From the NCBI GenBank assembly GCA_947095585.1, contig OX352761.1:61580882-61644881 (forward strand): a DNA stretch of 64,000 nt, in the 5' to 3' direction. Below the pieces are notes generated by a model that was given only the letters and a program-made list of their open reading frames with translations, ran no database searches and was not told the DNA's origin. Positions 37,201-50,429 of the stretch are shown piece by piece (position 1 is the stretch's first letter; each line of letters begins with the position of its first letter). A program made the position numbers and the translations under genes. Source of the DNA: Nephrocerus scutellatus. Its lineage: Eukaryota > Arthropoda > Insecta > Diptera > Pipunculidae.

Positions 37201-39890
37201 GAGAAATGGCTTGGTTCCAAAAATCCCAGACCCTATTGGCCAGATCCCAGAATTTCCATAGGAACAAGTCTTATAGTCACATATTAGTCCCACATTCCGA
37301 GTTTCATAGGAATCCCTTGAGAAATGGCTTGGTTCCAAAAATCCCAGACCCTATTGGCCAGATCCCAGAATTTCCATAGGAACAAGTCTTATAGTCACAT
37401 ATTAGTCCTACATTCCGAGTTTCATACGAATACCGTGAGAAATGGCTTAGTTCCAAAAATCCCCGGCCCTATTGGCCAGATCCCAGAATTTCCATAGGAA
37501 CAAGTCTTATAGTCACATATTAGTCCCACATTCCGAGTTTCATACGAATCCCTTGAGAAATGGCTTGGTTCCAAAAATCCCAGGCCCTATTGGCCAGATC
37601 CCAGAATTTCCATAGGAACAAGTCTTATAGTCACGTATTAGTCCCACATTCCGAGTTTCATACGAATCCCTTGAGAAATGGCTTGGTTCCAAAAATCCCA
37701 GACCCTATTGGTCAGATCCCAGAATTTCCATAGGAACAAGTCTTATAGTCGAATCTTAGTCCTACATTCCGAATTTCATTCGAATCGCTTGAGAAATTGA
37801 TTTGCTCCAGAAATTCCAGACCATAATAATCATATTCCAGAATATCCATAGGAACAAGTCTTATAGTCACATATTAGTCCCACATTCCGAGTTTCATAGG
37901 AATCCCTTGAGAAATGGCTTGGTTCCAAAAATCCCAGACCCTATTGGCCAGATCCCAGAATTTCCATAGGAACAAGTCTTATAGTCACATATTAGTCCTA
38001 CATTCCGAGTTTCATAGGAATCCCTTGAGAAATGGCTTGGTTCCAAAAATCCCAGGCCCTATTGGCCAGAGCCCAGAATTTCCATAGGAACAAGTCTTAT
38101 AGTCACATATTAGTCCTACATTCCGAGTTTCATACGAATCCCTTGAGAAATGGCTTGGTTCCAAAAGTCCCAGGCCCTATTGGCCAGATCCCAGAATTTC
38201 CATAGGAACAAGTCTTATAGTCACATATTAGTCCCACATTCCGAGTTTCATACGAATCCCTTTAGAAATGGCTTGGTTCCAAAAATCCCAGACCCCAGAA
38301 TTTCCATAGGAACAAGTCTAATAGTCACATATTAGTCCCACATTCCGAGTTTCATACGAATCCCTTGAGAAATGGCTTGGTTCCAAAAATCCCAGACCCT
38401 ATTGGCCAGATCCCAGAATTTCCATAGGAACAAGTCTTATAGTCACGTATTAATCCCACATTCCGAGTTTCATACGAATCCCTTGAGAAATGGCTTGGTT
38501 CCAAAAATCCCAGGCCCTATTGGCCAGATCCCAGAATTTCCATAGGAACAAGTCTTATAGTCACATATTAGTCCTACATTCCGAGTTTCATAGGAATCCC
38601 TTCAGAAATGGCTTGGTTCCAAAAATCGCAGACCCTATTGGCCAGATCCCAGAATTTCCATAGGAACAAGTCTTATAGTCACATATTAGTCCTACATTCC
38701 GAGTTTCATACGGATCCCATGAGAAATGGCTTGGTTCCAAAAATCCCAGACCCTATTGGCCAGATCCCAGAATTTCCATAGGAACAAGTCTTATAGTCAC
38801 ATATTAGTCCTACATTCCCAGGTTTCATACGAATCCCTTAAGAAATGGCTTGGGTCCAAAAATCCCAGACCCTATTGGCCAGATCCCAGAATTTCCATAG
38901 GAACAAGTCTTATAGTCACATATTAGTCCTACATTCCGAGTTTCATACGAATCCCTTGAGAAATGGCTTGGTTTCACAAATCCCAGACCCTATTGGCCAG
39001 ATCCCAGAATTTCCATAGGAACAAGTCTAATACTCATATATTAGTCCCACATTCCGAGCTTTATACGAATCTCTTGAGCAATGGCTTGGTTCCAAAAATC
39101 CCAGACCCTATTGGCCAGATCCCAGAATTTCCATAGGAACAAGTCTAATAGTCACGAGTTTCATACGAATCCCTTGAGAAATGGCTTGGTTCCAAAAATC
39201 CCAGACCCTATTGGCCAGATCCCAGAATTTCCATAGGAACAAGTGTTATAGTCACATATTAGTCCTACATTCCGAGTTTCATACAAATCCCTTGAGAAAT
39301 GGCTTGGTTCCAAAAATCCCAGGCCCTATTGGCCAGATCCCAGAATTTCCATAGGAACAAGTCTTATAGTCACATATTAGTCCTACATTCCGAGTTTCAT
39401 ACGAATCCCTTGAGAAATGGCTTGGTTCCAAAAGTCCCAGGCCCTATTGGCCAGATCCCAGAATTTCCATAGGAACAAGTCTAATAGTCACGAGTTTCAT
39501 ACGAATCCCTTGAGAAATGGCTTGGTTCCAAAAATCCCAGACCCTATTGGTCAGATCCCAGAATTTCCATAGGAACAAGTCTAATAGTCACATATTAGTC
39601 CCACATTCCGAGTTTCATACGAATCCCTTGAGAAATGGCTTGGTTCCAAAAATCCCAGACCCTATTGGCCAGATCCCAGAATTTCCATAGGAACAAGTGT
39701 TATAGTCACATATTAGTCCTACATTCCGAGTTTCATACAAATCCCTTGAGAAATGGCTTGGTTCCAAAAATCCCAGGCCCTATTGGCCAGATCCCAGAAT
39801 TTCCATAGGAACAAGTCTTATAGTCACGTATTAATCCCACATTCCGAGTTTCATACGAATCCCTTGAGAAATGGCTTGGTTCCAAAAATC
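35825..39890. repeat. About 4.07-kb block, copy 1 of the 9775-bp offset pair
   Basis: This block matches about 45600-49665 at a constant 9775-bp offset through every indel-bearing unit: 38201/47976 (104 bp), 38777/48552 (119 bp), 39132/48907 and 39468/49243 (100 bp). Chimera 36903/46678 and B 36431/46206 and 37729/47504 are also shared. One difference seen is AAATCGCAGACC near 38625 against AAATCCCAGACC near 48400. Confidence 0.87.
38201..38304 (+). repeat. 104-bp monomer with 14-bp deletion (three copies)
   Basis: CAGACCC joins CAGAATTTCC; the 14 bp TATTGGCCAGATCC are missing. CCC stands at both deletion ends, so the event looks microhomology-guided. The unit also has the linked CCCTTTAGAAATGG change. 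Copies start at 38201, 47976 and 63042. The third copy is about 15 kb to the right in another domain and keeps the same linked change, so it shares ancestry. Confidence 0.92.
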
Positions 39891-41340
39891 CCAGACCCTA
39901 TTGGCCAGATCCCAGAATTTCCATAGGAACAAGTCTTATAGTCACGTATTAATCCCACATTCCGAGTTTCATACGAATCCCTTGAGAAATGGCTTGGTTC
40001 CAAAAATCCCAGGCCCTATTGGCCAGATCCCAGAATTTCCATAGGAACAAGTCTTATAGTCACATATTAGTCCTACATTCCGAGTTTCATAGGAATCCCT
40101 TCAGAAATGGCTTGGTTCCAAAAATCGCAGACCCTATTGGCCAGATCCCAGAATTTCCATAGGAACAAGTCTTATAGTCACATATTAGTCCTACATTCCG
40201 AGTTTCATACGGATCCCATGAGAAATGGCTTGGTTCCAAAAATCCCAGACCCTATTGGCCAGATCCCAGAATTTCCATAGGAACAAGTCTTATAGTCACA
40301 TATTAGTCCTACATTCCCAGGTTTCATACGAATCCCTTAAGAAATGGCTTGGGTCCAAAAATCCCAGACCCTATTGGCCAGATCCCAGAATTTCCATAGG
40401 AACAAGTCTTATAGTCACATATTAGTCCTACATTCCGAGTTTCATACGAATCCCTTGAGAAATGGCTTGGTTTCACAAATCCCAGACCCTATTGGCCAGA
40501 TCCCAGAATTTCCATAGGAACAAGTCTAATACTCATATATTAGTCCCACATTCCGAGCTTTATACGAATCTCTTGAGCAATGGCTTGGTTCCAAAAATCC
40601 CAGACCCTATTGGCCAGATCCCAGAATTTCCATAGGAACAAGTCTAATAGTCACGAGTTTCATACGAATCCCTTGAGAAATGGCTTGGTTCCAAAAATCC
40701 CAGACCCTATTGGCCAGATCCCAGAATTTCCATAGGAACAAGTGTTATAGTCACATATTAGTCCTACATTCCGAGTTTCATACAAATCCCTTGAGAAATG
40801 GCTTGGTTCCAAAAATCCCAGGCCCTATTGGCCAGATCCCAGAATTTCCATAGGAACAAGTCTTATAGTCACATATTAGTCCTACATTCCGAGTTTCATA
40901 CGAATCCCTTGAGAAATGGCTTGGTTCCAAAAGTCCCAGGCCCTATTGGCCAGATCCCAGAATTTCCATAGGAACAAGTCTAATAGTCACGAGTTTCATA
41001 CGAATCCCTTGAGAAATGGCTTGGTTCCAAAAATCCCAGACCCTATTGGTCAGATCCCAGAATTTCCATAGGAACAAGTCTAATAGTCACATATTAGTCC
41101 CACATTCCGAGTTTCATACGAATCCCTTGAGAAATGGCTTGGTTCCAAAAATCCCAGACCCTATTGGCCAGATCCCAGAATTTCCATAGGAACAAGTGTT
41201 ATAGTCACATATTAGTCCTACATTCCGAGTTTCATACAAATCCCTTGAGAAATGGCTTGGTTCCAAAAATCCCAGGCCCTATTGGCCAGATCCCAGAATT
41301 TCCATAGGAACAAGTCTTATAGTCACGTATTAATCCCACA
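38423..41340. repeat. 1499-bp (13-monomer) tandem duplication
   Basis: Copies lie at 38423-39921 and 39922 to about 41340. The unit is 13 monomers with one +1 and two -18 indels (1534 - 35 = 1499). Paired units are 38777/40276 (119 bp), 39132/40631 and 39468/40967 (100 bp). Shared private variants are CCTTCAGAAATGG, AAATCGCAGACC, CGGATCCCATGAG, TACTCATATATTAG and GAGCTTTATACGAATCTC with GAGCAATGG. Confidence 0.9.
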
Positions 41341-41759
41341 TTCCGAGTTTCATACGAATCCCTTGAGAAATGGCTTGGTTCCAAAAATCCCAGGCCCTAT
41401 TGGCCAGATCCCAGAATTTCCATAGGAACAAGTCTAATAGTCACATATTAGTCCCACATTCCGAGTTTCATACGAATCCCTTGAGAAATGGCTTGGTTCC
41501 AAAAATCCCAGACCCTATTGGTCAGATCCCAGAATTTCCATAGGAACAAGTCTAATAGTCACATATTAGTCCCACATTCCGAGTTTCATACGAATCCCTT
41601 GAGAAATGGCTTGGTTCCAAAAATCCCAGACCCTATTGGCCAGATCCCAGAATTTCCATAGGAACAAGTGTTATAGTCACATATTAGTCCTACATTCCGA
41701 GTTTCATACAAATCCCTTGAGAAATGGCTTGGTTCCAAAAATCCCAGGCCCTATTGGCC

Positions 41760-44110
41760 AGATCCCAGAATTACCATAGGAACAAGTCTTATAGTCACAT
41801 ATTAGTCCTATATTCCGAGTTTCATAGGAATCCCTTGAGAAATGGCTTGGTTCCAAAAATCCCAGACCCTATTGGCCAGATCCCAGAATTTCCATAGGAA
41901 CAAGTTTTATAGTCACATATTAGTCCCACATTCCGAGTTTCATAGGAATCCCTTGAGAAATGGCTTGGTTCCAAAAATCCCAGACCCTATTGGCCAGATC
42001 CCAGAATTTCCATAGGAACAAGTCTTATAGTCACATATTAGTCCTACATTCCGAGTTTCATACGAATACCGTGAGAAATGGCTTAGTTCCAAAAATCCCC
42101 GGCCCTATTGGCCAGATCCCAGAATTTCCATAGGAACAAGTCTTATAGTCACATATTAGTCCCACATTCCGAGTTTCATACGAATCCCTTGAGAAATGGC
42201 TTGGTTCCAAAAATCCCAGGCCCTATTGGCCAGATCCCAGAATTTCCATAGGAACAAGTCTTATAGTCACGTATTAGTCCCACATTCCGAGTTTCATACG
42301 AATCCCTTGAGAAATGGCTTGGTTCCAAAAATCCCAGACCCTATTGGTCAGATCCCAGAATTTCCATAGGAACAAGTCTTATAGTCGAATCTTAGTCCTA
42401 CATTCCGAATTTCATGCGAATCGCTTGAGAAATTGATTTGCTCCAGAAATTCCAGACCATAATAATCATATTCCAGAATATCCATAGGAACAAGTCTTAT
42501 AGTCACATATTAGTCCCACATTCCGAGTTTCATAGGAATCCCTTGAGAAATGGCTTGGTTCCAAAAATCCCAGACCCTATTGGCCAGATCCCAGAATTTC
42601 CATAGGAACAAGTCTTATAGTCACATATTAGTCCTACATTCCGAGTTTCATAGGAATCCCTTGAGAAATGGCTTGGTTCCAAAAATCCCAGGCCCTATTG
42701 GCCAGAGCCCAGAATTTCCATAGGAACAAGTCTTATAGTCACATATTAGTCCTACATTCCGAGTTTCATACGAATCCCTTGAGAAATGGCTTGGTTCCAA
42801 AAGTCCCAGGCCCTATTGGCCAGATCCCAGAATTTCCATAGGAACAAGTCTTATAGTCACATATTAGTCCCACATTCCGAATTTCATGCGAATCGCTTGA
42901 GAAATTGATTTGCTCCAGAAATTCCAGACCATAATAATCATATTCCAGAATATCCATAGGAACAAGTCTTATAGTCACATATTAGTCCTACATTCCGAGT
43001 TTCATAGGAATCCCTTGAGAAATGGCTTGGTTCCAAAAATCCCAGACCCTATTGGCCAGATCCCAGAATTTCCATAGGAACAAGTCTTATAGTCACATAT
43101 TAGTCCTATATTCCGAGTTTCATAGGAATCCCTTGAGAAATGGCTTGGTTCCAAAAATCCCAGACCCTATTGGCCAGATCCCAGAATTTCCATAGGAACA
43201 AGTCTTATAGTCACATATTAGTCCCACATTCCGAGTTTCATAGGAATCCCTTGAGAAATGGCTTGGTTCCAAAAATCCCAGACCCTATTGGCCAGATCCC
43301 AGAATTTCCATAGGAACAAGTCTTATAGTCACATATTAGTCCTACATTCCGAGTTTCATACGAATACCGTGAGAAATGGCTTAGTTCCAAAAATCCCCGG
43401 CCCTATTGGCCAGATCCCAGAATTTCCATAGGAACAAGTCTTATAGTCACATATTAGTCCCACATTCCGAGTTTCATACGAATCCCTTGAGAAATGGCTT
43501 GGTTCCAAAAATCCCAGGCCCTATTGGCCAGATCCCAGAATTTCCATAGGAACAAGTCTTATAGTCACGTATTAGTCCCACATTCCGAGTTTCATACGAA
43601 TCCCTTGAGAAATGGCTTGGTTCCAAAAATCCCAGACCCTATTGGTCAGATCCCAGAATTTCCATAGGAACAAGTCTTATAGTCGAATCTTAGTCCTACA
43701 TTCCGAATTTCATTCGAATCGCTTGAGAAATTGATTTGCTCCAGAAATTCCAGACCATAATAATCATATTCCAGAATATCCATAGGAACAAGTCTTATAG
43801 TCACATATTAGTCCCACATTCCGAGTTTCATAGGAATCCCTTGAGAAATGGCTTGGTTCCAAAAATCCCAGACCCTATTGGCCAGATCCCAGAATTTCCA
43901 TAGGAACAAGTCTTATAGTCACATATTAGTCCTACATTCCGAGTTTCATAGGAATCCCTTGAGAAATGGCTTGGTTCCAAAAATCCCAGGCCCTATTGGC
44001 CAGAGCCCAGAATTTCCATAGGAACAAGTCTTATAGTCACATATTAGTCCTACATTCCGAGTTTCATACGAATCCCTTGAGAAATGGCTTGGTTCCAAAA
44101 GTCCCAGACC
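41760..44110. repeat. About 2.35-kb block, middle copy of three
   Basis: This matches 35825-38180 (offset 5934) and 45600-47950 (offset 3841). Paired features are the ATTACCATAGG junction (35841, 41775, 45616), CAAGTTTTATAG, GAATACCGTGAG, B (36431, 42365, 46206), class 2 chimera (36903, 42837, 46678) and B with CATTCGAATCGC (37729, 43663, 47504). The right edge falls where the 104-bp unit of the other copies is replaced by a 100-bp unit at 44135. Confidence 0.87.
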
Positions 44111-45599
44111 CTATTGGCCAGATCCCAGAATTTCCATAGGAACAAGTCTAATAGTCACGAGTTTCATACGAATCCCTTGAGAAATGGCTTGGTTCCAAAA
44201 ATCCCAGACCCTATTGGCCAGATCCCAGAATTTCCATAGGAACAAGTGTTATAGTCACATATTAGTCCTACATTCCGAGTTTCATACAAATCCCTTGAGA
44301 AATGGCTTGGTTCCAAAAATCCCAGGCCCTATTGGCCAGATCCCAGAATTTCCATAGGAACAAGTCTTATAGTCACATATTAGTCCTACATTCCCAGGTT
44401 TCATACGAATCCCTTAAGAAATGGCTTGGGTCCAAAAATCCCAGACCCTATTGGCCAGATCCCAGAATTTCCATAGGAACAAGTCTTATAGTCACATATT
44501 AGTCCTACATTCCGAGTTTCATACGAATCCCTTGAGAAATGGCTTGGTTTCACAAATCCCAGACCCTATTGGCCAGATCCCAGAATTTCCATAGGAACAA
44601 GTCTAATACTCATATATTAGTCCCACATTCCGAGCTTTATACGAATCTCTTGAGCAATGGCTTGGTTCCAAAAATCCCAGACCCTATTGGCCAGATCCCA
44701 GAATTTCCATAGGAACAAGTCTAATAGTCACGAGTTTCATACGAATCCCTTGAGAAATGGCTTGGTTCCAAAAATCCCAGACCCTATTGGCCAGATCCCA
44801 GAATTTCCATAGGAACAAGTGTTATAGTCACATATTAGTCCTACATTCCGAGTTTCATACAAATCCCTTGAGAAATGGCTTGGTTCCAAAAATCCCAGGC
44901 CCTATTGGCCAGATCCCAGAATTTCCATAGGAACAAGTCTTATAGTCACATATTAGTCCTACATTCCGAGTTTCATACGAATCCCTTGAGAAATGGCTTG
45001 GTTCCAAAAGTCCCAGGCCCTATTGGCCAGATCCCAGAATTTCCATAGGAACAAGTCTAATAGTCACGAGTTTCATACGAATCCCTTGAGAAATGGCTTG
45101 GTTCCAAAAATCCCAGACCCTATTGGTCAGATCCCAGAATTTCCATAGGAACAAGTCTAATAGTCACATATTAGTCCCACATTCCGAGTTTCATACGAAT
45201 CCCTTGAGAAATGGCTTGGTTCCAAAAATCCCAGACCCTATTGGCCAGATCCCAGAATTTCCATAGGAACAAGTGTTATAGTCACATATTAGTCCTACAT
45301 TCCGAGTTTCATACAAATCCCTTGAGAAATGGCTTGGTTCCAAAAATCCCAGGCCCTATTGGCCAGATCCCAGAATTTCCATAGGAACAAGTCTTATAGT
45401 CACGTATTAATCCCACATTCCGAGTTTCATACGAATCCCTTGAGAAATGGCTTGGTTCCAAAAATCCCAGACCCTATTGGCCAGATCCCAGAATTTCCAT
45501 AGGAACAAGTGTTATAGTCACATATTAGTCCTACATTCCGAGTTTCATACAAATCCCTTGAGAAATGGCTTGGTTCCAAAAATCCCAGGCCCTATTGGC

Positions 45600-48500
45600 C
45601 AGATCCCAGAATTACCATAGGAACAAGTCTTATAGTCACATATTAGTCCTATATTCCGAGTTTCATAGGAATCCCTTGAGAAATGGCTTGGTTCCAAAAA
45701 TCCCAGACCCTATTGGCCAGATCCCAGAATTTCCATAGGAACAAGTTTTATAGTCACATATTAGTCCCACATTCCGAGTTTCATAGGAATCCCTTGAGAA
45801 ATGGCTTGGTTCCAAAAATCCCAGACCCTATTGGCCAGATCCCAGAATTTCCATAGGAACAAGTCTTATAGTCACATATTAGTCCTACATTCCGAGTTTC
45901 ATACGAATACCGTGAGAAATGGCTTAGTTCCAAAAATCCCCGGCCCTATTGGCCAGATCCCAGAATTTCCATAGGAACAAGTCTTATAGTCACATATTAG
46001 TCCCACATTCCGAGTTTCATACGAATCCCTTGAGAAATGGCTTGGTTCCAAAAATCCCAGGCCCTATTGGCCAGATCCCAGAATTTCCATAGGAACAAGT
46101 CTTATAGTCACGTATTAGTCCCACATTCCGAGTTTCATACGAATCCCTTGAGAAATGGCTTGGTTCCAAAAATCCCAGACCCTATTGGTCAGATCCCAGA
46201 ATTTCCATAGGAACAAGTCTTATAGTCGAATCTTAGTCCTACATTCCGAATTTCATGCGAATCGCTTGAGAAATTGATTTGCTCCAGAAATTCCAGACCA
46301 TAATAATCATATTCCAGAATATCCATAGGAACAAGTCTTATAGTCACATATTAGTCCCACATTCCGAGTTTCATAGGAATCCCTTGAGAAATGGCTTGGT
46401 TCCAAAAATCCCAGACCCTATTGGCCAGATCCCAGAATTTCCATAGGAACAAGTCTTATAGTCACATATTAGTCCTACATTCCGAGTTTCATAGGAATCC
46501 CTTGAGAAATGGCTTGGTTCCAAAAATCCCAGGCCCTATTGGCCAGAGCCCAGAATTTCCATAGGAACAAGTCTTATAGTCACATATTAGTCCTACATTC
46601 CGAGTTTCATACGAATCCCTTGAGAAATGGCTTGGTTCCAAAAGTCCCAGGCCCTATTGGCCAGATCCCAGAATTTCCATAGGAACAAGTCTTATAGTCA
46701 CATATTAGTCCCACATTCCGAATTTCATGCGAATCGCTTGAGAAATTGATTTGCTCCAGAAATTCCAGACCATAATAATCATATTCCAGAATATCCATAG
46801 GAACAAGTCTTATAGTCACATATTAGTCCTACATTCCGAGTTTCATAGGAATCCCTTGAGAAATGGCTTGGTTCCAAAAATCCCAGACCCTATTGGCCAG
46901 ATCCCAGAATTTCCATAGGAACAAGTCTTATAGTCACATATTAGTCCTATATTCCGAGTTTCATAGGAATCCCTTGAGAAATGGCTTGGTTCCAAAAATC
47001 CCAGACCCTATTGGCCAGATCCCAGAATTTCCATAGGAACAAGTCTTATAGTCACATATTAGTCCCACATTCCGAGTTTCATAGGAATCCCTTGAGAAAT
47101 GGCTTGGTTCCAAAAATCCCAGACCCTATTGGCCAGATCCCAGAATTTCCATAGGAACAAGTCTTATAGTCACATATTAGTCCTACATTCCGAGTTTCAT
47201 ACGAATACCGTGAGAAATGGCTTAGTTCCAAAAATCCCCGGCCCTATTGGCCAGATCCCAGAATTTCCATAGGAACAAGTCTTATAGTCACATATTAGTC
47301 CCACATTCCGAGTTTCATACGAATCCCTTGAGAAATGGCTTGGTTCCAAAAATCCCAGGCCCTATTGGCCAGATCCCAGAATTTCCATAGGAACAAGTCT
47401 TATAGTCACGTATTAGTCCCACATTCCGAGTTTCATACGAATCCCTTGAGAAATGGCTTGGTTCCAAAAATCCCAGACCCTATTGGTCAGATCCCAGAAT
47501 TTCCATAGGAACAAGTCTTATAGTCGAATCTTAGTCCTACATTCCGAATTTCATTCGAATCGCTTGAGAAATTGATTTGCTCCAGAAATTCCAGACCATA
47601 ATAATCATATTCCAGAATATCCATAGGAACAAGTCTTATAGTCACATATTAGTCCCACATTCCGAGTTTCATAGGAATCCCTTGAGAAATGGCTTGGTTC
47701 CAAAAATCCCAGACCCTATTGGCCAGATCCCAGAATTTCCATAGGAACAAGTCTTATAGTCACATATTAGTCCTACATTCCGAGTTTCATAGGAATCCCT
47801 TGAGAAATGGCTTGGTTCCAAAAATCCCAGGCCCTATTGGCCAGAGCCCAGAATTTCCATAGGAACAAGTCTTATAGTCACATATTAGTCCTACATTCCG
47901 AGTTTCATACGAATCCCTTGAGAAATGGCTTGGTTCCAAAAGTCCCAGGCCCTATTGGCCAGATCCCAGAATTTCCATAGGAACAAGTCTTATAGTCACA
48001 TATTAGTCCCACATTCCGAGTTTCATACGAATCCCTTTAGAAATGGCTTGGTTCCAAAAATCCCAGACCCCAGAATTTCCATAGGAACAAGTCTAATAGT
48101 CACATATTAGTCCCACATTCCGAGTTTCATACGAATCCCTTGAGAAATGGCTTGGTTCCAAAAATCCCAGACCCTATTGGCCAGATCCCAGAATTTCCAT
48201 AGGAACAAGTCTTATAGTCACGTATTAATCCCACATTCCGAGTTTCATACGAATCCCTTGAGAAATGGCTTGGTTCCAAAAATCCCAGGCCCTATTGGCC
48301 AGATCCCAGAATTTCCATAGGAACAAGTCTTATAGTCACATATTAGTCCTACATTCCGAGTTTCATAGGAATCCCTTCAGAAATGGCTTGGTTCCAAAAA
48401 TCCCAGACCCTATTGGCCAGATCCCAGAATTTCCATAGGAACAAGTCTTATAGTCACATATTAGTCCTACATTCCGAGTTTCATACGGATCCCATGAGAA

Positions 48501-49665
48501 ATGGCTTGGTTCCAAAAATCCCAGACCCTATTGGCCAGATCCCAGAATTTCCATAGGAACAAGTCTTATAGTCACATATTAGTCCTACATTCCCAGGTTT
48601 CATACGAATCCCTTAAGAAATGGCTTGGGTCCAAAAATCCCAGACCCTATTGGCCAGATCCCAGAATTTCCATAGGAACAAGTCTTATAGTCACATATTA
48701 GTCCTACATTCCGAGTTTCATACGAATCCCTTGAGAAATGGCTTGGTTTCACAAATCCCAGACCCTATTGGCCAGATCCCAGAATTTCCATAGGAACAAG
48801 TCTAATACTCATATATTAGTCCCACATTCCGAGCTTTATACGAATCTCTTGAGCAATGGCTTGGTTCCAAAAATCCCAGACCCTATTGGCCAGATCCCAG
48901 AATTTCCATAGGAACAAGTCTAATAGTCACGAGTTTCATACGAATCCCTTGAGAAATGGCTTGGTTCCAAAAATCCCAGACCCTATTGGCCAGATCCCAG
49001 AATTTCCATAGGAACAAGTGTTATAGTCACATATTAGTCCTACATTCCGAGTTTCATACAAATCCCTTGAGAAATGGCTTGGTTCCAAAAATCCCAGGCC
49101 CTATTGGCCAGATCCCAGAATTTCCATAGGAACAAGTCTTATAGTCACATATTAGTCCTACATTCCGAGTTTCATACGAATCCCTTGAGAAATGGCTTGG
49201 TTCCAAAAGTCCCAGGCCCTATTGGCCAGATCCCAGAATTTCCATAGGAACAAGTCTAATAGTCACGAGTTTCATACGAATCCCTTGAGAAATGGCTTGG
49301 TTCCAAAAATCCCAGACCCTATTGGTCAGATCCCAGAATTTCCATAGGAACAAGTCTAATAGTCACATATTAGTCCCACATTCCGAGTTTCATACGAATC
49401 CCTTGAGAAATGGCTTGGTTCCAAAAATCCCAGACCCTATTGGCCAGATCCCAGAATTTCCATAGGAACAAGTGTTATAGTCACATATTAGTCCTACATT
49501 CCGAGTTTCATACAAATCCCTTGAGAAATGGCTTGGTTCCAAAAATCCCAGGCCCTATTGGCCAGATCCCAGAATTTCCATAGGAACAAGTCTTATAGTC
49601 ACGTATTAATCCCACATTCCGAGTTTCATACGAATCCCTTGAGAAATGGCTTGGTTCCAAAAATC
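45600..49665. repeat. About 4.07-kb block, copy 2 of the 9775-bp offset pair
   Basis: Counterpart of 35825-39890. Its end grades into the block that pairs with 34.3-37.2 kb (14918-bp offset). This stretch is therefore a joint between two amplification events, with the 100-bp units at 48907 and 49243 at the seam. Confidence 0.85.
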
Positions 49666-50429
49666 CCAGGCCCTATTGGCCAGATCCCAGAATTTCCATA
49701 GGAACAAGTCTAATAGTCACATATTAGTCCCACATTCCGAGTTTCATACGAATCCCTTGAGAAATGGCTTGGTTCCAAAAATCCCAGACCCTATTGGTCA
49801 GATCCCAGAATTTCCATAGGAACAAGTCTAATAGTCACATATTAGTCCCACATTCCGAGTTTCATACGAATCCCTTGAGAAATGGCTTGGTTCCAAAAAT
49901 CCCAGACCCTATTGGCCAGATCCCAGAATTTCCATAGGAACAAGTGTTATAGTCACATATTAGTCCTACATTCCGAGTTTCATACAAATCCCTTGAGAAA
50001 TGGCTTGGTTCCAAAAATCCCAGGCCCTATTGGCCAGATCCCAGAATTTCCATAGGAACAAGTCTTATAGTCACATATTAGTCCTACATTCCGAGTTTCA
50101 TACAAATCCCTTGAGAAATGGCTTGGTTCCAAAAATCCCAGGCCCTATTGGCCAGATCCCAGAATTTCCATAGGAACAAGTCTTATAGTCACGTATTAAT
50201 CCCACATTCCGAGTTTCATACGAATCCCTTGAGAAATGGCTTGGTTCCAAAAATCCCAGGCCCTATTGGCCAGATCCCAGAATTTCCATAGGAACAAGTC
50301 TTATAGTCAAATATTAGTCCTACATTCCGAGTTTCATAGGAATCCCTTGAGAAATGGCTTGGTTCCAAAAATCCCAGACCCTATTGGCCAGATCCCAGAA
50401 TTTCCATAGGAACAAGTCTTATAGTCACA

